This document shows, one piece after another, positions 45,877-54,233 of a DNA stretch of 64,000 bases. Each line of letters begins with the position of its first letter. The first letter of the stretch is position 1. A model generated the notes under the pieces. That model was not told the origin of the DNA and did no database searches. It was given only the letters and a program-made list of their open reading frames with translations. The translations under genes and the position numbers were made by a program. The stretch is from Rhodobacter capsulatus (GTDB lineage Bacteria; Pseudomonadota; Alphaproteobacteria; Rhodobacterales; Rhodobacteraceae): NCBI RefSeq assembly GCF_003254295.1, contig NZ_QKZO01000002.1, positions 266,820 through 330,819 on the forward strand. The letters are read 5' to 3'.

Positions 45877-46259
45877 AGCCGACCCACCACCGCTTCGATG
45901 CAGCTGCGCAGTTCCTGCGGCGTGAACGGCTTTTTCAGGAAGTTGTTCATCCCGAGACGCTTGCCGGTGTCGATGATTTCGCGATCGGCGCGGCCGGTGA
46001 TCAGGATGAAGCCGAGCCCCTTGGTGCGCGGACTGGTGCGCAGCGCGTGAAGCAGCTGCAGCCCGTCCATTCCGGGCATGTTGTAATCCGAGATCACCAG
46101 ATGGACCGGTGTCTTTTCCAGGATTTGCAGCGCCCCCGGCCCGTCGGTCGCATAGCCGACCTGGCGGATGCCCATCGCGTCCAGCGCTTGCGTGATCAGA
46201 CCTCGGCTGGTGGACATGTCATCCACGACCATGACCCTCAATTGATCTCTCAGTGCCAT
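45873..46259 (-). CDS. cheY: Chemotaxis response regulator CheY (second in operon)
   Basis: This 128-residue single receiver domain has acidic residues in VMVVDDMSTSRG, the phospho-acceptor Asp in LVISDYNMPGMDG, Thr/Ser in LITGRAD and Lys in NNFLKKPFTPQEL. It is switched by CheA and controls the flagellar motor or another CheY sink. The start at 46259 has GGAGG 6 bp upstream and overlaps cheR by 10 bp. Confidence 0.94.
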   Translation of the reverse strand: MALRDQLRVMVVDDMSTSRGLITQALDAMGIRQVGYATDGPGALQILEKTPVHLVISDYNMPGMDGLQLLHALRTSPRTKGLGFILITGRADREIIDTGKRLGMNNFLKKPFTPQELRSCIEAVVGRL

Positions 46260-47128
46260 TTCGGGCCTCCGATCGGGCTTTCCGCTTTGGGAAGCTTGTA
46301 AGTTGTGATGCCGGCTGTCGCGAGCTGGCATGGCGGGTCGAGCGGGATGCGTTCGGAATGACCGACGAACATCCATCCGCCCGGGGTGAGCACCGATTCG
46401 AAGCGACGCCACAGGCGCAGCTGATCTTCCGGGCTGAAATAGATCACGACGTTGCGGCAAAAGACGATGTCGAACCGGCCCCGCATCGGCCAGGTGGTAT
46501 CGTGCAGGTTCAGTTCGCGGAACGACACCAGGTTGCGCAGCATCGGCACGATATGGATACCGTCGCTTTCGACGCTGACAAAGCGTTGCAGCGGCTTCGG
46601 AATCGTCGCGAGGGTGCTCTCTTCATAGACCGCCGCACGGCCGCGGGCGATCATCTGCGGATCGATGTCGGTCGCCAGCAGCCGGATGTCGAGCCGGGCC
46701 AGATCCTGCGCCATGTCCGCAAGCACCATCGCGATCGAGAACACTTCCTGCCCGGTCGAGCAGCCTGCCGACCAGATCCGGACCTTCTTGCCCGCGCGGG
46801 CCTGTTCGATCAGCGGCGGCAGGGTCGTCGAGCGCAGGGTCTCGAAGTGATGGTTTTCGCGGAAGAACTGCGTGACATTCGTGGTCAGGGCCGAGACCAT
46901 CGCACGCCGTTCCTCGTGCCCCTCGTCCGAGGTGATCAGGCGGATGTAGCTGCCGTAATCCTTCAGGCCGAGGGCGCGCAGGCGTTTGCCAAGCCGCGAC
47001 TGCACCATCGAGGTCTTCCCCGGGGCGAGGACGATCCCGGCCTGCTCATAGAGAACGCGGGCGATCGCCGTCAGTTCGCTTTCGTTTGGAGCGGGGGGAA
47101 CCGCCAGTTGGGGATGATGCTGTGTCAT
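46250..47128 (-). CDS. cheR: Chemotaxis protein methyltransferase CheR
   Basis: This 292-residue SAM-dependent methyltransferase adds methyl groups to MCP glutamates. The N-terminal helical domain ends near residue 90. SAM-binding is shown by IWSAGCSTGQEVFSIAM, LLATDIDPQMIARGR and FDIVFCRNVVIYFSPEDQ. The ATG overlaps the cheW stop codon (ATGA). Confidence 0.96.
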   Translation of the reverse strand: MTQHHPQLAVPPAPNESELTAIARVLYEQAGIVLAPGKTSMVQSRLGKRLRALGLKDYGSYIRLITSDEGHEERRAMVSALTTNVTQFFRENHHFETLRSTTLPPLIEQARAGKKVRIWSAGCSTGQEVFSIAMVLADMAQDLARLDIRLLATDIDPQMIARGRAAVYEESTLATIPKPLQRFVSVESDGIHIVPMLRNLVSFRELNLHDTTWPMRGRFDIVFCRNVVIYFSPEDQLRLWRRFESVLTPGGWMFVGHSERIPLDPPCQLATAGITTYKLPKAESPIGGPKWH

Positions 47129-47601
47129 GCCGCCTCGGCGTTCTCGTCCGGCAACACGGCGCTGAGGTCGAGGACGCGGATCATGCGACCGTCGACGATG
47201 GTCAGCGCTTCGATGAAGCTGTGGGCGCAATCGGCCGCCAGTTCCGGCGGCGGTTGCAGTTCGGTGCGCGGCAGCGCCAGGATGTCGGAGACCGCGTTGA
47301 CCAGAAGGCCCGCGGTTTGCGACCCCACCTGCACCACGATGATGACATTGCGGGCATCGCCCACCACCGGTTCCATCCCGAGCCGGACCGAGAGATCGAC
47401 CACCGGCAGCACGGTGCCGCGCAGGTTGATCACGCCGCGCACATGCATCGGCGCATGCGGCAGCGGCGTCGCCCGGGTCCAGCCGCGGATTTCGCGCACG
47501 GACATGATGTCGACGCTGTATTCCTCGTCGGCAAGCCGGAAGGACAGGAGTTCGACTTCGGAGGAATTTTGCGAGCTTTTTTCCAGGGGCATGGCGGTCA
47601 T
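47125..47601 (-). CDS. cheW: Chemotaxis coupling protein CheW
   Basis: This 158-residue CheW-domain protein bridges receptors and CheA. It shows ELLSFRLADEEYSVDIMSVREIRGW, VRGVINLRGTVLPVVDLSVRLGM and VNAVSDILALP. It overlaps cheA by 4 bp and cheR by 4 bp. Confidence 0.95.
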   Translation of the reverse strand: MTAMPLEKSSQNSSEVELLSFRLADEEYSVDIMSVREIRGWTRATPLPHAPMHVRGVINLRGTVLPVVDLSVRLGMEPVVGDARNVIIVVQVGSQTAGLLVNAVSDILALPRTELQPPPELAADCAHSFIEALTIVDGRMIRVLDLSAVLPDENAEAA

Positions 47602-49814
47602 CCTGCAAGAGCGAAGGCTGGGCTCCGGGTACGTCCGGAAGCGTTTTGAACAAGGTCGGGCGGGTCGAGGATCAGGGCGATCTGACCATCGCCAAGAATG
47701 GTGGCGGCGGCAACGCCGGGGATATGGCCGTAGCTGCGCTGCAGCCCCTTGATCACCACCTGCCGCTGTTCGAGGATCGAATCGACGACAAGGGCGGAGC
47801 GGGTGCCGTTTTCCTGCGCCGTGAGCAGCACGATGCCGCCCGCATAGCTGGATTTCGGCGCGCGGTAGCCAAGTTCTGCCCCCAGATCGTAAAGCGGCAC
47901 GAAGGCGCCCCGGACATGGATGACGTTGGTGTTCGGACCAAGGGCGCGGATGTCCTCGTCGGTGAGCGTCGCGGTTTCGAGGATCGCCGAGAGCGGCACC
48001 ACAAGGGTTTCGCCCGCCACATTCACCACCATGCCATCAAGAACGGCCAGCGTCAGCGGCAGCGAGATCGAGAAGCGCGTGCCCTTGCCGGGTTCGGAAT
48101 GGATGGTGATGCGACCGCCGAGCGACTGGATCGCCTGACGCACGACATCCATGCCGACGCCGCGGCCCGACAGCGCCGAAACCTGATCCGCCGTCGAAAA
48201 GCCGGGCAGGAACAGCAGGTTGTCGATTTCGCTGTCGCTCAGCTGCGCATCCGGCGGGATCAGCCCCTTGGAGATGGCGATTTCGCGCACTTTCGGACGG
48301 TTGATCCCGGCGCCGTCATCGGCGACTTCGATCACCACCCGGCCCGAGCGATGCTGGGCCGAGAGCGTGATCACCCCTTCGGCGGTCTTGCCCGCGGCGC
48401 GGCGCTTGTCCGGCCGTTCGAGCCCGTGATCGACGGCGTTGCGGATCATGTGGGTGAGCGGATCGGCCAGCCGTTCGATCACCGTCTTGTCGACTTCGGT
48501 CGCCTCGCCCTCGGTGCGCAGACGCACCTCCTTGCCGACGGCGCCCGAGGCTTCGCGCACGATCCGCGCCATGCGCTGGAACAGCGGCTTCACCGGCTGG
48601 GCGCGAATCATCATCACGCTGTCCTGGATGTCGCGGGTCAGCATCATGAAGGCTTCAAGCCCGGTCATCACCGCCGAATTCGGCGGCAGGCCGGCTTCGG
48701 CCACGCTTTGCGCCAGCATCGCCTGGTTGATCACCAGCTCGCCCACGAGGTTGACCAGCCGGTCGATGCGGTCGAGATCCACCCGCACCGTCGCCGAGGG
48801 CTCGGAGGCGGCTTCGCGCGGCGCCGCGCCACCAGCCGGGCCAGCAGCTGGCGCGGTCGGCTGGTCAGCCGCGGCAAAAGGGGGCGGAGGGACCTCGGCC
48901 CGGGGTTCGGTCTTGGGCATCGGGACGATCTCGGCCCGCGGCGCCGGAGCGGGGGCGAGCGGAACCGGATCTTCCGGGTCCTGCGCCAGCGGCGGCAGAT
49001 CGGGCAGCCCGGGGAGGCCGAAATCGGGCAGCGAGAGCCCGCCCGCATCGGACGGCGCGGTCTCGGCCGTGCCCTGGGTGATTTCGATCTCGCAGACGTC
49101 TTCGACGAAGTCGAACACCTCGCGGATGTCGAAATCGGTGACGTCACCGGCGATTTCGACCGTCCATTCCAGCCAGGAACCTTCGGGATCGAGCGATTCG
49201 AGCGTCGGCAGGCGGGTCAGATCGCAGCGCGTGGTGCAGCTGCCCAGCTTGCCGAGCGCGCGCAAAAGGTGCAGCGGTTCGTTGCCCGAGCTGAAAAGCG
49301 CGGCCGCGGGACGGAAGCGCACCGTCCAGACCGGGGTGGTCGGCGTTTCCTCGACCGTGCCGAAATCGAAGGCGAGCCCCATCGGCTGGAAATCGGTCAC
49401 TTCTTCTTCGACGACCGGACCGGCGCCGCCGCCGATCAGGGCTTCGAGCGCGACGAGGCAATCTTCCGAGCCATCCGGCGGCGGGGCGGCGTCGCGGGCC
49501 GCGCGGACATGGTCTTGCAGGAAATCGGCCGCCTGGAAGAACAGCTTCATCGCCTCGGGCGTGATCGTCATGCGCCCCGAGCGCAGCTCGTCGAGAACGG
49601 TTTCGTAGCGGTGGGCAAAACCGACTAGCGCATCAAGCCCGAAGGCCCCCGCGCCGCCCTTGATGGAATGGACCGCGCGGAAGACGATGTTGATCGTCTC
49701 GTTGTCATGGTTGCCCTCTTCCATGTCGGACAGGGCATCCTGCAGGCTTTCGAGCAGCTCTTCGCATTCGACGAAGAAACTGGCCCGGATTTCTGCCATC
49801 GGGTCCGTTGCCAT
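47598..49814 (-). CDS. cheA: Chemotaxis histidine kinase CheA
   Basis: This 738-residue kinase has the full P1-P5 layout. P1 Hpt carries His49 in RAVHSIKGGAGAFG. A P2-like CheY/CheB-docking region follows at about 145-240, then a Pro-rich linker. P3 dimerisation is seen in VDLDRIDRLVNLVGELVINQ. P4 ATPase motifs are HMIRNAVDHGLE, VADDGAGI and GRGVGMDVVRQ, and the C-terminal P5 CheW-like domain ends the protein. It phosphorylates CheY and CheB on signal from receptors. The start has an AAGGAGAG site (minus strand). Confidence 0.96.
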   Translation of the reverse strand: MATDPMAEIRASFFVECEELLESLQDALSDMEEGNHDNETINIVFRAVHSIKGGAGAFGLDALVGFAHRYETVLDELRSGRMTITPEAMKLFFQAADFLQDHVRAARDAAPPPDGSEDCLVALEALIGGGAGPVVEEEVTDFQPMGLAFDFGTVEETPTTPVWTVRFRPAAALFSSGNEPLHLLRALGKLGSCTTRCDLTRLPTLESLDPEGSWLEWTVEIAGDVTDFDIREVFDFVEDVCEIEITQGTAETAPSDAGGLSLPDFGLPGLPDLPPLAQDPEDPVPLAPAPAPRAEIVPMPKTEPRAEVPPPPFAAADQPTAPAAGPAGGAAPREAASEPSATVRVDLDRIDRLVNLVGELVINQAMLAQSVAEAGLPPNSAVMTGLEAFMMLTRDIQDSVMMIRAQPVKPLFQRMARIVREASGAVGKEVRLRTEGEATEVDKTVIERLADPLTHMIRNAVDHGLERPDKRRAAGKTAEGVITLSAQHRSGRVVIEVADDGAGINRPKVREIAISKGLIPPDAQLSDSEIDNLLFLPGFSTADQVSALSGRGVGMDVVRQAIQSLGGRITIHSEPGKGTRFSISLPLTLAVLDGMVVNVAGETLVVPLSAILETATLTDEDIRALGPNTNVIHVRGAFVPLYDLGAELGYRAPKSSYAGGIVLLTAQENGTRSALVVDSILEQRQVVIKGLQRSYGHIPGVAAATILGDGQIALILDPPDLVQNASGRTRSPAFALAG

Positions 49815-49824
49815 CTCGCTCTCC

Positions 49825-50190
49825 TTAGCCGGTAACCATTTGCAGCGCCTTGACCAGCTTCGGCGGGTCGAAAGGCTTCACGATCCAGCCGGTGGCCCCG
49901 GCGGCACGGGCGCGCGCTTTGAGTTCCGGCGCCGATTCGGTGGTCAGAACGAGGATCGGCGTCGCCCGGTGCTTGTCTTGCGCCCGCACCGCCTCGATGA
50001 AGCCGAAACCATCGAGGCGCGGCATGTTGATGTCGGAAATGATCGCATCGGGGGCGATGCCATCGAGCACCTCGAGCCCGTGGACCCCGTCTTCGGCCAG
50101 GTGCAAGGTGATCCCCGCATCGGTCAGAGCGAGTTTCAGCATGTCGCGGATGGTGCGGCTGTCATCGACCGCCAGAACAGTCAGGCTCAT
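49825..50190 (-). CDS. cheY: Chemotaxis response regulator CheY (first in operon)
   Basis: This 121-residue receiver has VLAVDDSRTIRDML, the phospho-acceptor Asp in AIISDINMPRLDG, Thr in VLTTES and Lys in GWIVKPFDPPKLVKAL. It is the second CheY-type gene of the operon and lies directly before cheA. It overlaps the STAS gene stop by 4 bp. Confidence 0.94.
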   Translation of the reverse strand: MSLTVLAVDDSRTIRDMLKLALTDAGITLHLAEDGVHGLEVLDGIAPDAIISDINMPRLDGFGFIEAVRAQDKHRATPILVLTTESAPELKARARAAGATGWIVKPFDPPKLVKALQMVTG

Positions 50191-50462
50191 GCGGCCTCTC
50201 CGGTTTGAAGATCCGCGGGGGTGACACCGAAGACGGCAAGAGCGTCGTCGAAAGCCTCCGAACGCGGCGTGATGATGAGGGAAGTTCCGGCCAGCCGGGC
50301 GCTTTTGGCGGCGGAAGCGAGGACTTGCAGCGCCAGACCGCCCAGATGGGTGACGGCCGAGGCATCAAGGACGAGATCGGCACCGGATGCACCGCGCAAG
50401 GCCGTACAAAGCGGTGTGACCTGAGACAGGTCGAGCCGGGAGGCAAGCGCAATCGTGGTCAT
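50187..50462 (-). CDS. STAS-domain protein heading the che operon
   Basis: This 91-residue STAS (anti-sigma-factor-antagonist-like) domain shows LVLDASAVTHLGGLALQVLASAAKSARLAG (landmark for the phospho-site helix region). The expected Ser in the DxSxxxxxG motif is present as DASAVTHLGG. Such proteins can switch partners by Ser phosphorylation. Its place just before cheY-cheA suggests a signalling input. The region upstream (50463-50609) probably holds the operon promoter. Confidence 0.8.
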   Translation of the reverse strand: MTTIALASRLDLSQVTPLCTALRGASGADLVLDASAVTHLGGLALQVLASAAKSARLAGTSLIITPRSEAFDDALAVFGVTPADLQTGEAA

Positions 50463-50609
50463 TCCGACCTCGCCAAAATATGGGTTTGGAAAACGGACAC
50501 GTGTTCCCCTTTCATTCCTGCATGAAAGAGGATTAGCGGCTGCGGGTTAAATAAGGTTTGACGACACAGGGTTTTTCCGCCCCTTCCTGTCGTCTTTTAC
50601 GCAGTTCGG

Positions 50610-51587
50610 TCAGATCCGCGGCGCCAGCGCATGCAGATGCGCCGCACAACCGACGAGCGCGGCGTAATCATCTTCGATCACCCGCAGCGGGAAAACGGCG
50701 AGAAAGTCGGAAAACCGGCCCTTGGCCTGCATCGCCGCGGCAATGCCGAACTCGGCCAGAAGCGGGGTGAAGGCGCGGGCGACGCCGCCGCACAGATGGA
50801 TGCCACCGAAGGGCAGGTGAACGAGCGCCAGATCGCCCACGACCGCGCCGAGATGGCGCACGAAAATGCGCGCCGTTTCAAGGCCAAGCGGGCTGCGGGC
50901 GGTGATTTCGGCCATCACCTCGGCGGCGGAGCGGCTTTGCGGCTGCCCGGCCTCGGCGGCGACAAAAGCAAAGACGCGCTCCAGACCGCGGCCCGACAGC
51001 ACATCCTCGACCGCGGCGAAACCATGCGCCGCCTCGACAAAGCGCATCAGGCGGATGTCTTCGTCGGTGACGGTGGGCAGCGTGACATGGCCGCATTCCG
51101 AGGCGGTGACGATGCGTCCGCCCGGCGCTTCGTGCACGGGGGCGGCGTTGAAGCCGGTGCCGATGCCGATGACAAGCTGCGCCGAGCCGGGACGGGCGGG
51201 CTGGCCGGGCAGCACCGTCGCAACGGCTTCGGGGGCAAGATGGCCCAGCGCATGGCCCTGCGCCTGCAGGTCGTTCAGCACCGCGACCGTCTCGGCGCCG
51301 GTGACGCGGGCGATGGCGGCGCTTTCGATCACCCAGGACAGATTGGTCATATGCGCCACGCCATCGCGCACCGGCCCCGCCGCGGCGACGCAGGCGCCTG
51401 CCAGATCGGTGACGCCCTCGGTCTGCATGTAGTCCGCCAGGATCGGCTCCAGCGCGGGCCGCCCGGCATTGGCATAGCGGCGGATCGATTCGGGCAGGAG
51501 CCGTCCGTGCTCGGACAGCGCCACCCGGGTGTTGGTGCCGCCGATATCGGCCAGAAGCGCGTAACGGTTCGGGGTGGCAGTGATCAT
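50610..51587 (-). CDS. glk: Glucokinase
   Basis: This 325-residue sugar kinase of the Glk family phosphorylates glucose with ATP. Landmarks are LLADIGGTNTRVAL (phosphate 1), ACVAAAGPVRDG, VLNDLQAQGHAL, GIGTGFNAAPV and SECGHVTLP (sugar binding). It follows the GH1 glucosidase gene by 1 bp, fitting a route from imported glucosides to glucose 6-phosphate. A GGAG site lies before the ATG. Confidence 0.95.
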   Translation of the reverse strand: MITATPNRYALLADIGGTNTRVALSEHGRLLPESIRRYANAGRPALEPILADYMQTEGVTDLAGACVAAAGPVRDGVAHMTNLSWVIESAAIARVTGAETVAVLNDLQAQGHALGHLAPEAVATVLPGQPARPGSAQLVIGIGTGFNAAPVHEAPGGRIVTASECGHVTLPTVTDEDIRLMRFVEAAHGFAAVEDVLSGRGLERVFAFVAAEAGQPQSRSAAEVMAEITARSPLGLETARIFVRHLGAVVGDLALVHLPFGGIHLCGGVARAFTPLLAEFGIAAAMQAKGRFSDFLAVFPLRVIEDDYAALVGCAAHLHALAPRI

Positions 51588-51588
51588 C

Positions 51589-52917
51589 TCAGCGCTCCAG
51601 GGCCTTCCTGACCGCGTGATAGGATGCCTTGGGGGTGCGCTGCAAGCTTTCGAAATCGACATAGACCAGACCGAAGCGGCCCGAATAGCCCTCGGCCCAT
51701 TCGTAATTGTCCAGAAGCGACCAGGCGTAATAGCCCGCAAGCGGCACCCCCGCGGCGATCGCGGCGCGGCAGGCCTGCAGATGGGCGGCCAGATAGGCGA
51801 TGCGGTCGGCGTCGACGCAGCGGCCATTGATCAGCCGGTCCTCGGCCGCCATGCCGTTTTCGGTGATGTAAAGCGGTGTCGTGCCGGTGTAGTCGCGCTG
51901 CAGCCGGATCAGCAGATGGCGCAGCCCATCGGGGCAGATTTCCCAGCCCAAAGCGGTTTGGGGAAGCGGACCGGGCCGCTCGGAAGTGCCGGGCCAGGGA
52001 CCGGCGGCGGGCGCGATGCGCTTGGCGGTGTAATAGTTGATCCCGAACCAGTCCAAGGGTGCTGTGATGGTGGGGAAATCCTGCTCCCAGCCCTTGGGCA
52101 GATGGGGGGCGAAGCCTTCCAGAACCTCCTCGGGGTAGCGGCCCAGAAACATCGCCTCGACGAAGAAGCGGTTGAAGATCGCGTCGTAACGCCTTGTCGC
52201 CGCGTGACATTCCGGGGTATCTTCTGCGGGCAGGGCATGTTCGAAATTGCACACGGCGCCAAGGTTGCTGACCCCCTCGGCACGCAGCACGCCGATCGCC
52301 GTGCCATGCGCCAGACAAAGGTGATGCATCGCCCGGGCCGTCGCGCGGATGTCGCGCAGGCCCGGTGCATGCAGGCCGAGGAAATGCGAGAGCCAGCCCA
52401 CGCACCAGGGCTCGTTGATCGGCGCAACCGACCAGAGCCGGTCGCCCAGCCGCTGCGCGATGATGCGGGTGAAATCGCCAAACCATTGCGCCACGTCGCG
52501 GTTGCGCCAGCCGCCCAGATCGGAGAGCGCCGCGGGCAGTTCCCAATGGTAAAGCGTCAGCGCCGGTTTCAGCCCGCGCTCCAGCAGGCCATCGACCAGC
52601 CGGTCGTAGAAATCGAGCCCCTCGGCATTCACCGCGCCGCGGCCCTCGGGCAGGACGCGCGCCCAGGAGGTGGAAAAGCGATAGGACTCAAAGCCCGCCG
52701 CCGCCACAAGATCGAGATCCTCGGCCCAGCGGTGGTAGTGATCACAGGCGCGGGCGCCGGTGTCCGCCCCCTTCACATTGCCCGGCGTGGCGGCGAAAGT
52801 GTCCCAATGCGTCGGGCCTGCGCCGCCGAACCCATGCCCCTCGATCTGATAGGAGGAGGTGGCGGCACCAAACAGGAAGCCTTGCGGAAAGGCCTGGCGC
52901 GGGGGCAGGGCGGTCAT
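51589..52917 (-). CDS. Family GH1 beta-glucosidase
   Basis: This 442-residue retaining glycosidase has N-terminal QGFLFGAATSSYQIEG, general acid/base Glu in PINEPWCVGWLSHF and nucleophile Glu in LYITENGMA. The WxxLDNYEWAEGY sugar-binding loop is near the C-terminus. No signal peptide is seen, so it acts in the cytoplasm on imported disaccharides. It overlaps the lacI-type regulator stop by 4 bp and lies before glk. Confidence 0.95.
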   Translation of the reverse strand: MTALPPRQAFPQGFLFGAATSSYQIEGHGFGGAGPTHWDTFAATPGNVKGADTGARACDHYHRWAEDLDLVAAAGFESYRFSTSWARVLPEGRGAVNAEGLDFYDRLVDGLLERGLKPALTLYHWELPAALSDLGGWRNRDVAQWFGDFTRIIAQRLGDRLWSVAPINEPWCVGWLSHFLGLHAPGLRDIRATARAMHHLCLAHGTAIGVLRAEGVSNLGAVCNFEHALPAEDTPECHAATRRYDAIFNRFFVEAMFLGRYPEEVLEGFAPHLPKGWEQDFPTITAPLDWFGINYYTAKRIAPAAGPWPGTSERPGPLPQTALGWEICPDGLRHLLIRLQRDYTGTTPLYITENGMAAEDRLINGRCVDADRIAYLAAHLQACRAAIAAGVPLAGYYAWSLLDNYEWAEGYSGRFGLVYVDFESLQRTPKASYHAVRKALER

Positions 52918-53963
52918 GGATTTTCTCTCAAAGACAGAAGGTTGCGGGCCGGTCCTGTGGAGCTTCCGACGACCAGAACCGCTTCGAGCAGCTCCGAGGC
53001 GGGCTCGGGCGGCGGCGCCTCGATCATCCGCAAGAGCATCGTGGCACAGCGCCGCCCGGCCTCGCGCACCGAAGAGCGGGTGGCGGTGAAGATCGGTTCC
53101 TCGGCGCCGTTCTTCAGATAGCCAAGCTCGTCGTCATGGGTGACGATCGAGACATCGCGGCCCATGACCAGACCTTCCTCCCACAGCGCGCGGCGCACCC
53201 CCATGGCCGAAAGCAGCGAGGAGGTCAGGAAAGCCGTGGGCGGCTCGTTCCGGCGCAGCATGGCGCGGGCGGCATCATGGCCCTGCGCCTCGGTCATCTC
53301 GCCCGCCACCATCAGGCCGGGATTGGCGGTCAGATCGGCCGCCGCCAGCGCGCGCTCGAAGCCGCGGCGGCGGCGCAGCGCGAAATCCATCGTCTCGATC
53401 CCGTTCACCAGCGCGATGCGGCGGTGGCCAAGGTCGAGCAGGAACCGCGTCGCCCGTTCAAAGGCGCGGGAATTGTTCACGTCGACAAAGGCATAGGGCC
53501 GTGTGATGCCCGAGGCGCGGCCATGCACGACAAAGGGCAGGCCCAGATCCTCGAGCAGCGCGATCCGCGCATCGCCCGCCCGCGGCCCGTGCAGGATGAT
53601 GCCATCGACATTGCCCTTGGAGCGGATCTCGCGATAAGCGCGGTCCTGATCGGCGTCGGGCACGAGGGTCAGAGCCATGTCATAGCCCGCCCGCGCATAG
53701 ACCTCGCCGGCGCCGGCGATGAAATCGGCAAAGACCGGATTGACGATCTCGTGCTGGGTCGAAATCGGGATCACATGGCCGATCGCCATCGCCCGGCCGG
53801 TGGCCAGCCGCTTCGCCTGGGTGTTCGGCCTGTAGTTGTGCTGCCGCGCCGCCGCCTCGACCCGGGCCCGCGTCGCCTCGGCGACTTCGGGAAAGCCGTT
53901 CAGCGCCCGGCTGACGGTGGTCGGCGAAAGCCCCAAATGCTGCGCGAGGTCTTTGAGAGTCAT
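52914..53963 (-). CDS. aglR: LacI-family transcriptional regulator of the agl locus
   Basis: This 349-residue repressor has the LacI HTH TLKDLAQHLGLSPTTVSRALNG (2-23) with hinge helix, and a type 1 periplasmic-binding-like effector domain ending in the usual substrate-pocket region. It diverges from aglE and its own strand continues into bgl and glk. The operator-like CAAAGCGGTTTG palindromes between it and aglE make autoregulation and agl control likely. The inducer is probably an alpha-glucoside or a product of it. Confidence 0.9.
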   Translation of the reverse strand: MTLKDLAQHLGLSPTTVSRALNGFPEVAEATRARVEAAARQHNYRPNTQAKRLATGRAMAIGHVIPISTQHEIVNPVFADFIAGAGEVYARAGYDMALTLVPDADQDRAYREIRSKGNVDGIILHGPRAGDARIALLEDLGLPFVVHGRASGITRPYAFVDVNNSRAFERATRFLLDLGHRRIALVNGIETMDFALRRRRGFERALAAADLTANPGLMVAGEMTEAQGHDAARAMLRRNEPPTAFLTSSLLSAMGVRRALWEEGLVMGRDVSIVTHDDELGYLKNGAEEPIFTATRSSVREAGRRCATMLLRMIEAPPPEPASELLEAVLVVGSSTGPARNLLSLRENP

Positions 53964-53988
53964 GGCGGGGTCCGGCGTGACCGCTATT

Positions 53989-54000
53989 CAAAGCGGTTTG
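53989..54000. promoter_or_regulatory. LacI-type operator 1
   Basis: CAAAGCGGTTTG, an interrupted palindrome near the aglR start. It is the inverse of the operator 2 core except one base. Confidence 0.7.
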
Positions 54001-54126
54001 GATGGGGCAAGCGTAATCCTCTTGCCCGGGGGGCGTCAATCGGATCGTGGCGCGGTGACGGATGCTGCCATTGCAGCATGAATCCGCGTGAGTGCTGCAA
54101 CTGCAGCTTGTGCCGCGGTTGACTTT

Positions 54127-54138
54127 GAAACCGCTTTG
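54127..54138. promoter_or_regulatory. LacI-type operator 2
   Basis: GAAACCGCTTTG, the reverse complement of operator 1 apart from one base. It lies about 100 bp before aglE. Confidence 0.7.
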
Positions 54139-54154
54139 GAGGACGCTTTCGCAT

Positions 54155-54168
54155 CCAAAGCGCTTTGG
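54155..54168. promoter_or_regulatory. LacI-type operator 3
   Basis: CCAAAGCGCTTTGG, a perfect 14-bp palindrome and the best of the three sites. It is 66 bp before the aglE start, likely overlapping or downstream of its promoter. Confidence 0.75.
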
Positions 54169-54233
54169 GGTTGAGTCGGATTGCCCCGGTCAGCAGGGGT
54201 CAAGGGCCGGGGGGCCGGTCTCGGGAGGACGCA

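Noticed and set aside
47646-49628. A 660-codon open frame on the plus strand
   Set aside because: It is the shadow of cheA on the opposite strand, and cheA carries all five expected domains.
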